Source of the DNA: Malus domestica
Lineage: Eukaryota > Streptophyta > Magnoliopsida > Rosales > Rosaceae
Direction: 5' to 3'
Length of the DNA stretch: 64,000 nucleotides
Assembly: GCF_042453785.1 (NCBI RefSeq)
Contig: NC_091673.1
Coordinates: forward strand, 255,501-319,500
Positions 54,101-64,000 of the stretch are shown piece by piece; within the stretch, counting starts at the first letter, position 1; each line of letters begins with the position of its first letter. The notes under the pieces are model-generated. The model did no database searches. It was not told where the DNA came from and saw nothing but the letters and a program-made list of their open reading frames with translations. Position numbers and translations under genes: made by a program.

Positions 54101-57100
54101 AAAAATTATAATATGAGTTTTTCTAATTTTTTCTATAAGAATTCTCATAACTCTAAACAAAAAGAAAAGTTCACCGCAAGGTTGGAGCTAACTGGGGTCA
54201 ATTCTCCTTGCTCTGCAATCACACAAAACAAAAATCAAAGTTCAAAACTTAATATAACCTCATCAGCCAATTCAAAGTCCAAACAATTAACTAAAAAAAT
54301 CCAGAATTTATAAAGTGAAAACCATAATTATTGAGGTTAGATTGCAGGACAACCAACCTCTACTCGTTTTCTGGCAAATTTGGGGTCCTTTGATTTCTAG
54401 ACTTTGAGTAGAAACTGATTATACCATGGGCTAATATTCAAGTACCACAAAATATAATTTTATCGTAGTAAGCTTTTCGATTCACTCCAAACGAAGGTTT
54501 TATATGTTCACATACATATATTCACAACCATAAGAAAGAAGAAAACAACTCTTGGTACAGAGCAAAAATGAAGCACTAACGGATTCCCACACACCAAACT
54601 TTGAGAACAAACAAAAACAGAACCAAATTATATAGCAGCATGCAAGTCACGAAGGAACAAAGAAAAAAGAATACTCATTTGCAAATCCAAAATTAGAAAA
54701 AAGAGCATAGACAAAACTGGAAAACTCACCACAAAACGCTGGTCGTCGGAGTTTTTTTTTTTTTTTTTTTTTGGCAACGAAATTGGAAAATCTGAAAAAA
54801 CTTGTAGCCGCAATTTTTCAGCAACAAACCTTCGGCGTCAACATTTTATAACAGAGACACACAAAAGTTGGACACGAAGAGAAAACGATGCATTGAAAAT
54901 TCTGGAAAAAAAAAGGACTTACAGTGACGGACGGCGGAGGACAGAGCAACAATCGCGACTCAGAGAAAACCCTAGCTTGATCCACGCCGCTAGTTTTGGA
55001 CAGTGTAGAAATCGAAGGAAAACCCAAATCCAAGGAAAAGCAAATGGCTTTTCGAATTCCATTTATTTATTTATTTTTATTTTTCTAGAGTTTGGCCACT
55101 GTGATTTATAGTTTTTGAGAGAGAGAACTGGAGAAATTTCTACTGGGTTGGTCTTTTTCAGCAGGAAAGTGAGAGAGAAATCGAGATCGGAGAGCGAGGG
55201 AAGGCAAGCTTTAGCAACATAAGGGTTTGTGGGAGAGATCGAAATGGATGGAAGGCTTCTTGGGTAGAGAAAGAAAGCATGAGAAAGAGTGAGAGATGAG
55301 AGAAGACCGCAAAGTGAAGGAGAGTTAGAGGAAAAGTCGAGAATGAGTCGAAGCAGAGCCCTTCGACGATGATCGACACGTGGACAGGATGATTGAAGAG
55401 GAGGTGTGCAGAGCGATGAACGCGTGGGCAAAAATTAGAGGAATTGCGAGGAATGACGTGCGGAATAAAGGAAAGACGTGATGAACATTGGTGGGGAACT
55501 GTTCCAGATGTCATGATGTTGTTTTTTTAATTATTTTTTTTCTGGTGATGGACACCCTCTCTCACAATCCATGCTCAGCTTTTGTTTCTCTCTCTCTTTC
55601 TTTTTCCCCTTTTCTATCCATTTTATTCTGCATGTTCCAGATTTTTGGTTTTTTAATTATTTTTTGGTGGAAAGGCATGCATCATTGCTGCCAGATGTGG
55701 ATCAGGTATGGTTTTTTAATTATTTTTTTATGGAAAGGCAGGTACCATTTGCTGCCAGGTGTGGATTAGGTAAGGGAAAAACGCTGGAATCGAAGAGGGA
55801 GTCAGAATTTAAAAGAAGATACACATGATGAACAGTAGCCCTCTCACAGGATGAACAGTGGACGGGAACTGCTTTAGTAGATAGCTACAACAATATAGAA
55901 AAAAAAAAGGAAACAGGAAAGTATCAACCCGTGGCCTTTGAGGGCAAGGCAGTCTTTTCACTGTGGAAAAGATGACAAAAATTTGGCTTAACAAACAAAT
56001 CGAGGGGCATTTTAGTCCGTGCACTGTCCGTGAACAGTACCACGTCGTTGGGGTTTTAGTATAGGTATAATGTGGATTTTGGGGATAAGAATTATAAATG
56101 TAGTCACTGCGGTGCCTATTTTTGGTTGAAAGAGTCTCTTAAGCAAGTATGTAAAAAAGATGAACCTATTCTCACTCTTTGTTGTCAACAAGGAAAAATT
56201 GCTTTTCCAAATCCAAAACCAACACCGCCTTTTTTAGAATCTTTGCTTGATCCAAATGGTGGTCCAAAAAGTTTATCATTTCGAGAAAATATTAGAGCTT
56301 ACAATTCTATGTTTTCATTTACTTCGATGGGAGCCAAAATTGATCACTCAATTAATGATGGTTCAGGTCCTTATATTTTCAAAATTAGTGGTCAAGTTTG
56401 CCATTTGATGGGATCTCTGTTGCCTGCTGACAATGAGTGTCCAAAATTTGCACAATTATATGTCTATGATACATACAATGAAGTGCAAAATCGATTGAAG
56501 GCTTTTGAATCTGATGGAAATAATAGAAAGCTTGATCCAAAAATTGTTGAAGGTTTGATTAAGATGTTTGATATGTCAAATGAGTTAGTTAAGCTTTTTC
56601 GAACAGCAAGAAATAAGTTTGAAACTAATAGACTCACTTCTTTGAAAATGAGATTATCAGCAAGAGAAACAACAGATGGTAAACAATATGACCAACCAAC
56701 AAGTGATGAAATAAGTGGTCTGATAGTTGGTGATATAGGACTTGCTGATTCTAATAGAGATATTATTATTGAGTCTAAAAGTGAAGGATTAAAGCGTGTT
56801 ACAAAATTAAATCCAAAATTTATGTCTTTGCAATATCCTCTTCTTTTCCCATACGGTGAAGATGGTTATAGACCTGATTTAAAATGGAACAAAAATTATA
56901 AGGGTTCAGAGACTAAAAGACAAAGGATACCCATGAGAGCTTTTATAGCGTATCAAATTCAAGAACGAGAACCATGCTTAACAACATTGTTAAAAGGGGG
57001 GAGACTTTTTCAACAATATTTGGTTGATTCTTATGCAACACTTGAAGAAGATAGGTTAGATTACATTAGGCAAAACCAAAAAAATTTAAGAAGTGAAGTT

Positions 57101-60100
57101 TACAAAGGAATTTATGATGCGATGTCAAGGGGTGATAATGATGCAAACAATTTGGGACAAAAAATTGTATTGCCTGCTTCATACACAGGGAGTCCTAGAT
57201 ATATGATTAATAATTATCAAGATGCAATGGCTATTTGCAGAGAATATGGACATCCTAATTTATTCATAACATTCACATGCAATATAAAGTGGCCAGAAAT
57301 CATAAGAGAATTTCAGAAAAAACCAGGATTCAAACCTGAAGATAGGCCTGATATAATTTCCAGAGTATTTAAAATGAAACTCGATGATATGCTTCACTTT
57401 ATAAAATCTGGAAAACCTTTTGGAGAAGTTGAAGCAAGTAAGTCTCTAAGAGTCCTTCTTTTCCTTTATTAATGTTTATTTATTTTTTTCTGACCTAACA
57501 TAATTTTTTTTCTCTGTTTGTTTGTTTTCTTTTATTTTTCTTATAAACAGATGTTTGCACGATTGAATTTCAAAAAAGAGGTTTGCCTCATTCTCATATA
57601 TTAATATGGTTAAAATCAAACTTCAAGTGTCATTCCTCATGTGATATAGATTCTATTATTTCAGCTGAAATACCAGATAAAATTGTTAATCCAAAGCTTT
57701 ATGAAATTGTTAATCAATTTATGATTCATGGTCCATGTGGTCACATTAATTCAAAGTCTCCTTGCATGCGAGAAAATAAGTGTTCAAAAAATTTTCCAAA
57801 ACCATATAAAAATGAAACACTATTTGAGCCTAATGGTTTTCCAATTTATAAGCGTTGTGACGATGATACAAAATTTTTCATAAAAAATGGCATCAAAATT
57901 GATAATAGCTTTGTTGTTCCTTATAATGCAGAACTACTTTTGAGATACAATGCTCATATAAATGTTGAATCATGTTGTCAATCTATGCTTATAAAGTATT
58001 TGTTCAAATATATTAATAAAGGTTCAGATAGAGCACGGTTACTTCTTCAAGAAGATTCAAATGATGAAATATTAGCATATCTCAATTGTAGATACATATC
58101 ACCATATGAGGCTGTTTGGAGATTGTTCCAATATTCAATACATTATAGAGAACCTTCTGTTGAGCGATTACCTGTCCATTTACCATTAGAACAAAACATT
58201 GTTTTCAGTGGTAATCAATCATTGGAATCAATTATTAATCAAAGAGCTTCTGAACATACTATGTTAACAGCTTGGTTTGAAGCAAATAAAATTTATAATG
58301 AATCACGCTTGCTAACTTATGCTCAGATGCCATCCAAGTTTTTATATGATGGACGACAGAAGTTTTGGAAGCCAAGGAAACACAAAGGATCAATTGGTAG
58401 GATAGCATATGTGCACCCTGCATCTGGTGAGTTATATTATTTAAGAATGCTTTTAAATTTGAAAAAAGGTGCATTGAATTTTGATGATATCAAAACTGTT
58501 AATGGTGTTCTCCATTCTTCATATCAAGCTGCATGTAAATCATTAGGATTATTAGGTGATGATAAAGAATGGTTAGATGCTTTATCAACTGCTACACATG
58601 TTGCATCATCTCCTCAGTTAAGACAATTATTTGTTACAATTGTTTTGTTTTGCGATGTTGCAAATCCTGAAATTCTTTTTGATACTCATTGGAAAAATAT
58701 GTATGACGATATTTTATACAAGCTGCAAAAAACTTTTGCAATTCCTAATATGATTGTTCCGGAAGATGAACTAAAAAATTCTGTCTTATTTGAGCTAGAA
58801 TTACTTTTTAACAATGCATCTAGCTCTTTGCAAAAACATTGTTTGCCAATGCCTGATGAAAAAAAGATGCTAGAAATAAAAAATAAACTTTTAAGAGAAG
58901 AATTAAATTATGATTGTCAAGAATTATATAGAAAACATGAAATATTGAAATCACAACTTAATGAAGAACAAAAATATGTATATGATACTGTTATAGATAC
59001 TGTAAATACAAGAAAACAAGGATTATTTTTTGTCTATGGCCATAGAGGTACTGGAAAAACATTTTTATGGGATACAATTATAAGTAAGCTTAGATCTGAA
59101 GGCAAAATTGTTTTAGCTGTGGCATCATCAGGAATAGCATCATTATTATTACCAAATGGTAGAACAGCTCACTCTAGGTTTAAAATTCCGTTGGTTATTA
59201 CTGATACATCAATTTGTCCAATAAAGAAAAAAACTCATCTTGCCACATTAATTGAAAAAACTGATTTGATTATATGGGATGAGGCACCTATGAATCATAA
59301 ATATTGTTTTGAAGCATTGGATAAATCACTTTCTGATATTCTATCACATTTACATGCTCCGAATAACATTGTTCCATTTGGTGGTAAACCCCTTTTATTA
59401 GGAGGTGATTTTCGACAAATATTACCTGTTATTCCTGGAGCAAACAAAGAAGATATAATAAATGCTTCTTTAAACAATTCTTATTTGTGGCCACATTTTA
59501 AAATTTTTCGTTTAAAAGAAAATATGAGGTTGTTAAGAAATGATATAAGCATTGATGAAAAACAAAAAATCAAAGATTTTGCAAATTGGATTTTAAAAGT
59601 AGGTGATGGAGAAATTGATAACATAGATGCACTAAATGATTCAAATGACATTGATACATCTGTGATTGAAATACCTAAAGATTTAATAATCCATTCTTCC
59701 ACAAACCCAATTGCTGCAATCTCTTGTGCAACTTTTCCCAATTTTGAAAATTCTTTTGACGATTTTGTATATCTAAGAGAACGAGCTATTATTACACCTC
59801 GAAACACAACTGTGTCGGATGTAAATGATTATATAACTAATTTATTACCTAGAGAACATCATACATTTTTAAGTTATGATTCTTTGTGTTCTTCAAATGG
59901 AAATTTTGAAAATCTTGAAACAATGTATCCTACAGAATTTTTAAACAAACTTGATTTCAACGGTTTGCCTACACACAATCTCATTTTAAAAGTGGGAATG
60001 CCAATTATGTTATTACGAAATTTAAACCAATCTTTGGGTTTATGCAATGGAACTAGATTGATTGTGACACAATTATTTGATAGAATTATTGAGGCTAAAA

Positions 60101-60432
60101 TTCTTGCTGGAACTAATATTGGTCACAAAGTTTTCATACCAAGAATCACTCTTGCAGCAACTGAAAGCAAATGGCCTTTTATTTTAAAAAGACGCCAATT
60201 TCCAGTTAGACCATGTTATGCAATGACCATTAATAAAAGCCAAGGACAATCTTTGAAACAAGTTGGATTATATCTTCCTGAACCTGTTTTTACTCATGGT
60301 CAATTATATGTTGCATTATCTAGAGTTACATCAAGAAAAGGTTTAAAAATATTGATAGGAAATGGAGAAAACAATTTAAACAATTATACAAAAAATATAG
60401 TATTTAAAGACGTGTTACAAAATTTACAATAA
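51105..60432 (+). CDS. Helitron Rep-helicase (RepHel), about 1564 codons, exon 2 split by a nested Helitron
   Basis: Exons: 51105-51534; 51657-51672 continued at 56071-57437; 57551-60432. Donors and acceptors are GT-AG and phases agree; the sum 4695 nt is a multiple of three with no internal stop seen. Domains: N-terminal region with a zinc-finger-like C-x2-C (CSHCGAYFW), the Helitron_like_N Rep domain with the HUH motif RGLPHSHILIW (His618, His620) and the tyrosine helix KYLFKYINKG (about 753-762), then a Pif1-type SF1 helicase with Walker A GHRGTGKT (about 1102-1109), Walker B LIIWDEAP, QILPVIPG and a C-terminal INKSQGQS/YVALSRV. Rep nicks and joins DNA for rolling-circle transposition; the helicase unwinds it. 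The nested element at 51673-56070 lies between two codon halves of exon 2, so this copy cannot give a normal mRNA unless it is spliced out. Confidence 0.88.
51673..51710 (-). other. 3' terminus of the nested Helitron (hairpin plus CTAG)
   Basis: Stem CCCGC(A/G) paired across a short loop, 12-13 bp before the terminal CTAG, the standard Helitron termination signal. On the plus strand it begins CTAGATATTTGTGCCCGCGC. Confidence 0.9.
52317..52511 (-). other. Coiled-coil exon-like fragment in the nested Helitron, possible gene capture
   Basis: Minus frame contains AAMESLIMEREARLEIERR and then SLSYEHRRVQRELLSATQK, highly charged and helix-forming, unlike transposon proteins I know. Nearby minus-strand segments at about 52575-52690 (SKEEELN, GLKKNYASLQEKFTK) have a similar character but stops interrupt them. 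Splice-like borders are present. Source gene not recognised. Confidence 0.45.
52955..53443. repeat. Tandem duplication, 247-bp unit, two near-identical copies
   Basis: Copy 1 from 52955 and copy 2 from 53202, both starting AGGAGACGGATGAGAAGTGA and running to CATGGTTCTTTTAAAATCA. I saw no differences over most of the length, so the duplication is recent. It contains the exon-like segment encoding RKIAFRSWPSLPASYPNPDK on the minus strand. Confidence 0.92.
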
Positions 60433-60839
60433 TTTGTTTATAATCATGAATACATATTGAGCAATTTATATAGTTATCATTTGATCACCTTCTTTTGTTA
60501 AATACTTTCTTACTGCTACATTAATATTCTTACCCACTTTTGTTCAACCAAATGCAGGTTACCTTCATTGGAACTACTGTTTTTAGTTTGCTTACATAGG
60601 AAATAAATGCTGCAATTGCACATTGATTTTAATTATGGTAAAGCCTCAAAACTATTCCATCTGCCTATCCTATTTTTTAATATTTCCTTAAACATATAGT
60701 ATATATCCATTTCCAATTTTCTACCTAAATTAAAAAAAGAATTCAAACATTTTCAAAGAGATTAAACATGTTCTAATAAACAAAGTTTTTACAATTGCTT
60801 TTTCAATGTACAGTGAGATGTTAACCTCTTCCTCCGCAG

Positions 60840-61099
60840 ATTCAATGAAAAGAAGACACATGACAAATTCAACAACCAAGTTGCAGCTACAACAAATATG
60901 TTTAAGCACGGTATAAAAGCAAAGATTATTAGGTATGGCCTAAATCCTCAACTACAATGGAATGACTTAATGGTATGTTTTTCTTAACTTTCTTTTCTTT
61001 GCTGATTCCCGTTTAAATTCAATATTTACTAACCTTTCTCTTCAGAGGAATTCGTTGCTACCAATGTATGTATATACAAACGATCTTCTTTTTACCTAA
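60840..61099 (+). other. Two exon-like segments in the Helitron 3' region, possible captured gene end
   Basis: Segment 1 (60840-60972) lies between CCGCAG and GTATGT borders and is open for 44 codons (FNEKKTHDKFNNQVAATTNM, then KIIRYGLNPQLQWNDLM). Segment 2 (61046-61099) follows CTTCAG and continues in phase as RNSLLPMYVYTNDLLFT with a stop. Phase agreement across both borders suggests the last two exons of a gene taken up by the Helitron. The protein is not recognised; chance is not excluded. Confidence 0.4.
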
Positions 61100-61318
61100 T
61101 CTGAATACATAGCTTATTCCTTGCTTGACCATTGATGAGTTAAGGGGGACATATGTACAAAGTATATCTTCAATGAGAACATCTTCATCTATACTTTTGT
61201 ATGTCCAACTCAAACCTCTCATTAGACAACCAACCAATTAGCCATGTGTTCACAATACGTCAAAAGGAGAAAGTTTTTGTGTATAAATTGGTAGCAACCA
61301 ATTCCTCTGAAGAGAAAA
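61035..61318. repeat. Inverted repeat (about 35-bp arms, about 215-bp loop)
   Basis: TTTCTCTTCAGAGGAATTCG then TTGCTACCAAT at 61035-61068 recurs as its complement at about 61283-61318 (ATTGGTAGCAACCAATTCCT, then CTGAAGAGAAA). It overlaps the second exon-like segment, so that exon start exists in both orientations. Confidence 0.8.
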
Positions 61319-62391
61319 GATGGAAGTGATGATTATTTCTCCAAATGATGAAGGCTGAAATAACTCAGCATACTTTGTCTCTATATTACAAAGAGGCATC
61401 TAACTAGCTATATCTGATCCATCTTTTTACATGTTTCACTTCACTTTTACAGATAAAATACTAATGAATTAACTCTTGATTAACAATGTCATTGTTTAAA
61501 TTATTTCAAGTGTTGCTTTTATTCAACCTGTTTGAATTTTGCCATTTACACACTCCTATAGGATTTTGGATTTTTGTGAATTTTCAAGATTTTCCTTGGC
61601 TTCAATTTTTCTTTTTCAATCTGTCTATCATGTTTCCATTGACCATTTCATCATTTTCGCCCCACAGTAAAATTACAATTATCAATATGGATCCTACCAA
61701 CAATGCATTGCCATATCGTTTTCATTTTTTTCCTGTTTTGTTATTTGTAGTTTTCGTTGTGTGATTAGTATAAGGAAAATCATATAAGATTTTGGTTTTT
61801 TGTGGGTTTTCAACTTTTTTCATGGCTTTTTGACCATTTAATTGTTTTTGGCTCCAAAGAAAATTACAGTTCTCGATTTGCATTCTTCCAAGGGTGCATA
61901 ACCGTATCATTTTCTCATTTTTGTTTTTGTTTTTCTGTTGTTTCTAATTTGCTGTGTAGCATTCTATTCCATGTACAAAGTTGAGCCTTTAATAAATTTA
62001 GTTATGAATGTTTTGTAAACATGGAAGACCTTATAAAACTCAATCATGTGATGGTGGAGCACTCTTTTGCTCCCAATTGAGGTTAGTGTTCTTTATTGAC
62101 TCTATAAAAGTTCAATGGTTGGATAAAGTAAACAGAAGATTTTTTTTGGGTTTGTGAATGAACAAGGAAAACAACGGAAATATAGGAACTTATATTAGAC
62201 TCTCAAAAATTTTCTTTAAAACATAGGTCAATTTTCTGTTTACTAACATCATAATACCTCTTCCTCTATTTGAATTTAATCCCTTTGTTCTCATTTTCTA
62301 TACAAATGGTTCTGCACCCTTCATTCAAACTTGATCATTCTATAAATATCTATATTATTTTATCCTTTTGAAACATATTTTCTCATACATT

Positions 62392-62428
62392 TTCTAATCC
62401 CGCAGCAACGTGCGGGCACTATTTCTAG
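62392..62428 (+). other. 3' terminus of the outer Helitron (hairpin plus CTAG)
   Basis: CCCGCA-GCAACG-TGCGGG stem-loop followed by CACTATTTCTAG; the next base is T. Confidence 0.92.
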
Positions 62429-63360
62429 TTTTTATATCTATTTGCTAAACCAAAAACCAAAAAAAGGCTTCTAGGTGGTTAACATTCAATTCTTCCATTT
62501 TTCACCATCACTTGTAGTTAAATATACAGAAACAAAACAAAACCCAAGAAAATGCAATAATTATAATTTATTTTAATTTAATTTAGTTAATTTATACGAG
62601 TGACTAAATAGTTTTCAATTTGATTTTATTCTTTTATACATAATTATGATATTTGTATGATAAAATGACGAGTAATGTTAGTTAGACCAAATTTGCAAAT
62701 GATTTGATGTGTAACTAATGGAAATAAGCTTGTTAACCAACCCTTAAGTAATAATTTAATTATCAACAATCACATCTTATGATTTACAAAATATGATTTA
62801 AATATATTTTATTTCACAAAAAATACCTTAAAATGACGTCATGTATGCCATCATTAAAGAAAATGAGTAATACTATACCTTTTAGCATTTTCATTATATG
62901 TGAAACGTGAACGTGTCAAACATGAAAGGTGTGAAATGTAATTAGTCCCTTAATTTAATTACTTATTTGGTAACATATTCGAAACTTAATTCGTCAACTC
63001 AAAACTAGTACTTACTATTTCACAGTTGGGTTTTTAGTTATAAACAACAGATATGTTTGTCTTATTTTTCCTTTTGTCCTTTGAGGCTTGGACATCTACT
63101 TCAAATCAAGCAAGACGTGAATGGCATGCAACCACACGTCTTAAAGTTCAAGATTTAAAATGCCCCAGCAGATCTTTAGAGATTACTTGTTAATAAATAT
63201 TTTTTTTTCTTTAATTTATCTGGAAAACGTTTTTATTAATGAAAGTAGCTGGAAATTCAGTGTCACATCATTGAACAAATCCTATATCCTTTTAAAATAT
63301 ATGAATAATATATTAGTTTCTCATAAGAAAAAAATATTGGAATTTCCTCTGGGATATAAT
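62429..63360. other. Intergenic, nothing recognised
   Basis: AT-rich sequence right of the Helitron. No gene, tRNA or clear transposon end seen. Confidence 0.45.
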
Positions 63361-63701
63361 GGAGGGTTTCAAATTCTAATTTTCCTTCTCTCATCTATCT
63401 TCTTACCCACCCTCACCACTAGGTTAATCTCAGTGACTTGCTAAAACTGTAAATTTGAGTTTGGATACATGGAGATGGAGGGTTTCGAACTCTTAACTTT
63501 CCTTCTCTCATTTATCTTCTTACCCACCCTCACTACTAGATTAATCTTAGTAACTTACTAAAATTGTAAATTTGAGTTTAGATAAATGGAGGGTTTCGAA
63601 CTCTAACTTTTCTTCTCTCATCTATCTTCTTACCTACTCTCATCACTAAGTTAATCTCAATGACTTACTAAAGCGGTAAATTTGATGAGTTTGGATAAAA
63701 T
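63361..63701. repeat. Minisatellite, three tandem units of about 111-116 bp
   Basis: Units begin GGAGGGTTTC at 63361, 63477 and 63588, each with TCTTCTTACC(C/T)AC and TAAATTTGAG blocks. Units differ by scattered substitutions, so the array is not new. Confidence 0.9.
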
Positions 63702-64000
63702 GGAGTATAACACACGGGCCTAATTATAGAGAGATTTTTTAGTGTTCCCGTCACACGAAATGATACATCACGTATCCCTCTACAAATGGTGGGTTATGTG
63801 TGTTAAAAGGTTAATAACTTAAAAATTAAAATTTTCTATCACTTATATAAAAACACGTGATATATTATCCGTGTTTCCTTCATAACTAAATTTTTTTCCT
63901 AATTATGAGTCTGATTCTTGTAATGTTGCGAGGTGAGTTGAAAGTGGATGCAAACGAGTGACGCCGTAATTGATGATGTCTTCCAGATGACCAGACAATT
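63702..64000. other. Intergenic to window end
   Basis: AT-rich, no recognised feature. Confidence 0.4.

Larger units (their letters stand above)
51673..56070 (-). mobile_element. Nested non-autonomous Helitron (4398 bp), opposite strand, same family
   Basis: Minus orientation: 5' end TTATACCTATACTAAAACCC at 56070, 3' hairpin CCCGCAGTAACGCGCGGGC then ACAAATATCTAG ending at 51673. It sits between A (51672) and T (56071) of the outer element. The first about 150 bp (56070-55910) closely match the outer element's first 150 bp (48515-48680), and the 3' hairpins differ at few positions. No Rep or helicase was found inside. It holds exon-like fragments with coiled-coil character (52317-52511 region) and a 247-bp tandem duplication, so it may carry captured host sequence. 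Confidence 0.92.
60433..62391 (+). other. Helitron 3' non-coding region
   Basis: About 2 kb between the RepHel stop and the 3' hairpin. Mostly T-rich. Contains the two exon-like segments at 60840-61099, an inverted repeat at 61035-61318 and no other recognised feature. Confidence 0.6.
48515..62428 (+). mobile_element. Autonomous-type Helitron (about 13.9 kb including a nested Helitron)
   Basis: The 5' end reads A|TTATACCTATACTAAAACCC, the same terminus as the nested element. The 3' end has the Helitron hairpin CCCGCAGCAACGTGCGGG followed by CACTATTTCTAG|T at 62425-62428. Insertion between A (48514) and T (62429) with no target duplication fits Helitron behaviour. It carries a Rep-helicase gene (51105-60432) behind a 2.6-kb intron-like, T-rich leader that includes a tandem 120-bp-scale duplication (about 48760-49018) and a C-run/A-run (about 50407-50434). 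It does not begin with the canonical TC; the A/T rule and the shared terminus set the start, which could be off by one or two bases. Confidence 0.9.

Noticed and set aside
55063-55514. Two overlapping minus-strand frames of about 120 codons
   Set aside because: Leader sequence of the nested Helitron; overlapping frames with Ser/Leu-rich low-complexity content and no domain.
63361-63701. CRISPR-like array
   Set aside because: Tandem units touch with no unique spacers, and the genome is a plant's.

Overview
This is a window of plant nuclear DNA: AT-rich, with spliced genes (GT-AG introns, many of them T-rich), LTR retrotransposons, TRIMs, a tRNA-derived SINE, MITEs and Helitrons. The gene families (wall-associated kinase-like, serine carboxypeptidase-like, CYP86B1) show a eudicot. 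The Cassandra TRIM and the MITE families look like those of woody Rosaceae such as apple or pear, but that placement is inference from memory, not from a search.

Layout. 1-1.44 kb: 3' part of a Copia element. 2.3-26.7 kb: a minus-strand serine carboxypeptidase-like (SCPL) cluster with one complete seven-exon gene (20738-26691, 500 aa), one decayed copy (5554-8591) and the first exon of a third copy (2356-2647) whose remainder would lie left of the window. The decayed copy holds a TRIM with a whole Cassandra TRIM nested in it. A Gypsy-like element of about 8 kb (9010-16994) lies just upstream of the decayed copy. Between the SCPL copies is a complete four-exon SETD9-like SET-domain gene (17623-19776, 403 aa).

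27.4-38.3 kb: a complete wall-associated receptor kinase-like gene (27367-30795, 764 aa) followed by a scattered relic of a second copy (31490-38282), whose parts are separated by a Gypsy/chromovirus-like remnant with a long LTR. 38.3-44.3 kb: MITEs, a duplicated upstream segment and a complete CYP86B1 gene (42056-44265, 574 aa), a fatty acyl omega-hydroxylase of the suberin pathway. 45.8-48.2 kb: a complete seven-exon HD-domain phosphohydrolase gene (225 aa) with a 19-nt microexon and an Au-like SINE in an intron.

48.5-62.4 kb: the most striking part, an autonomous-type Helitron (48515-62428) whose Rep-helicase gene reads open over about 1564 codons except that a second Helitron of the same family (51673-56070, opposite strand) sits inside its second coding exon. 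The inner element ends exactly at an A/T target and the host frame is continuous across it. Both ends of both Helitrons are visible, including the 3' hairpin and CTAG. The outer element also carries exon-like sequence near its 3' end that may be captured host DNA. 62.4-64 kb: intergenic, with a three-copy minisatellite.

Five protein-coding host genes are complete in the window. All exon boundaries were read by eye from splice signals, reading phase and family similarity; none was confirmed with transcripts.
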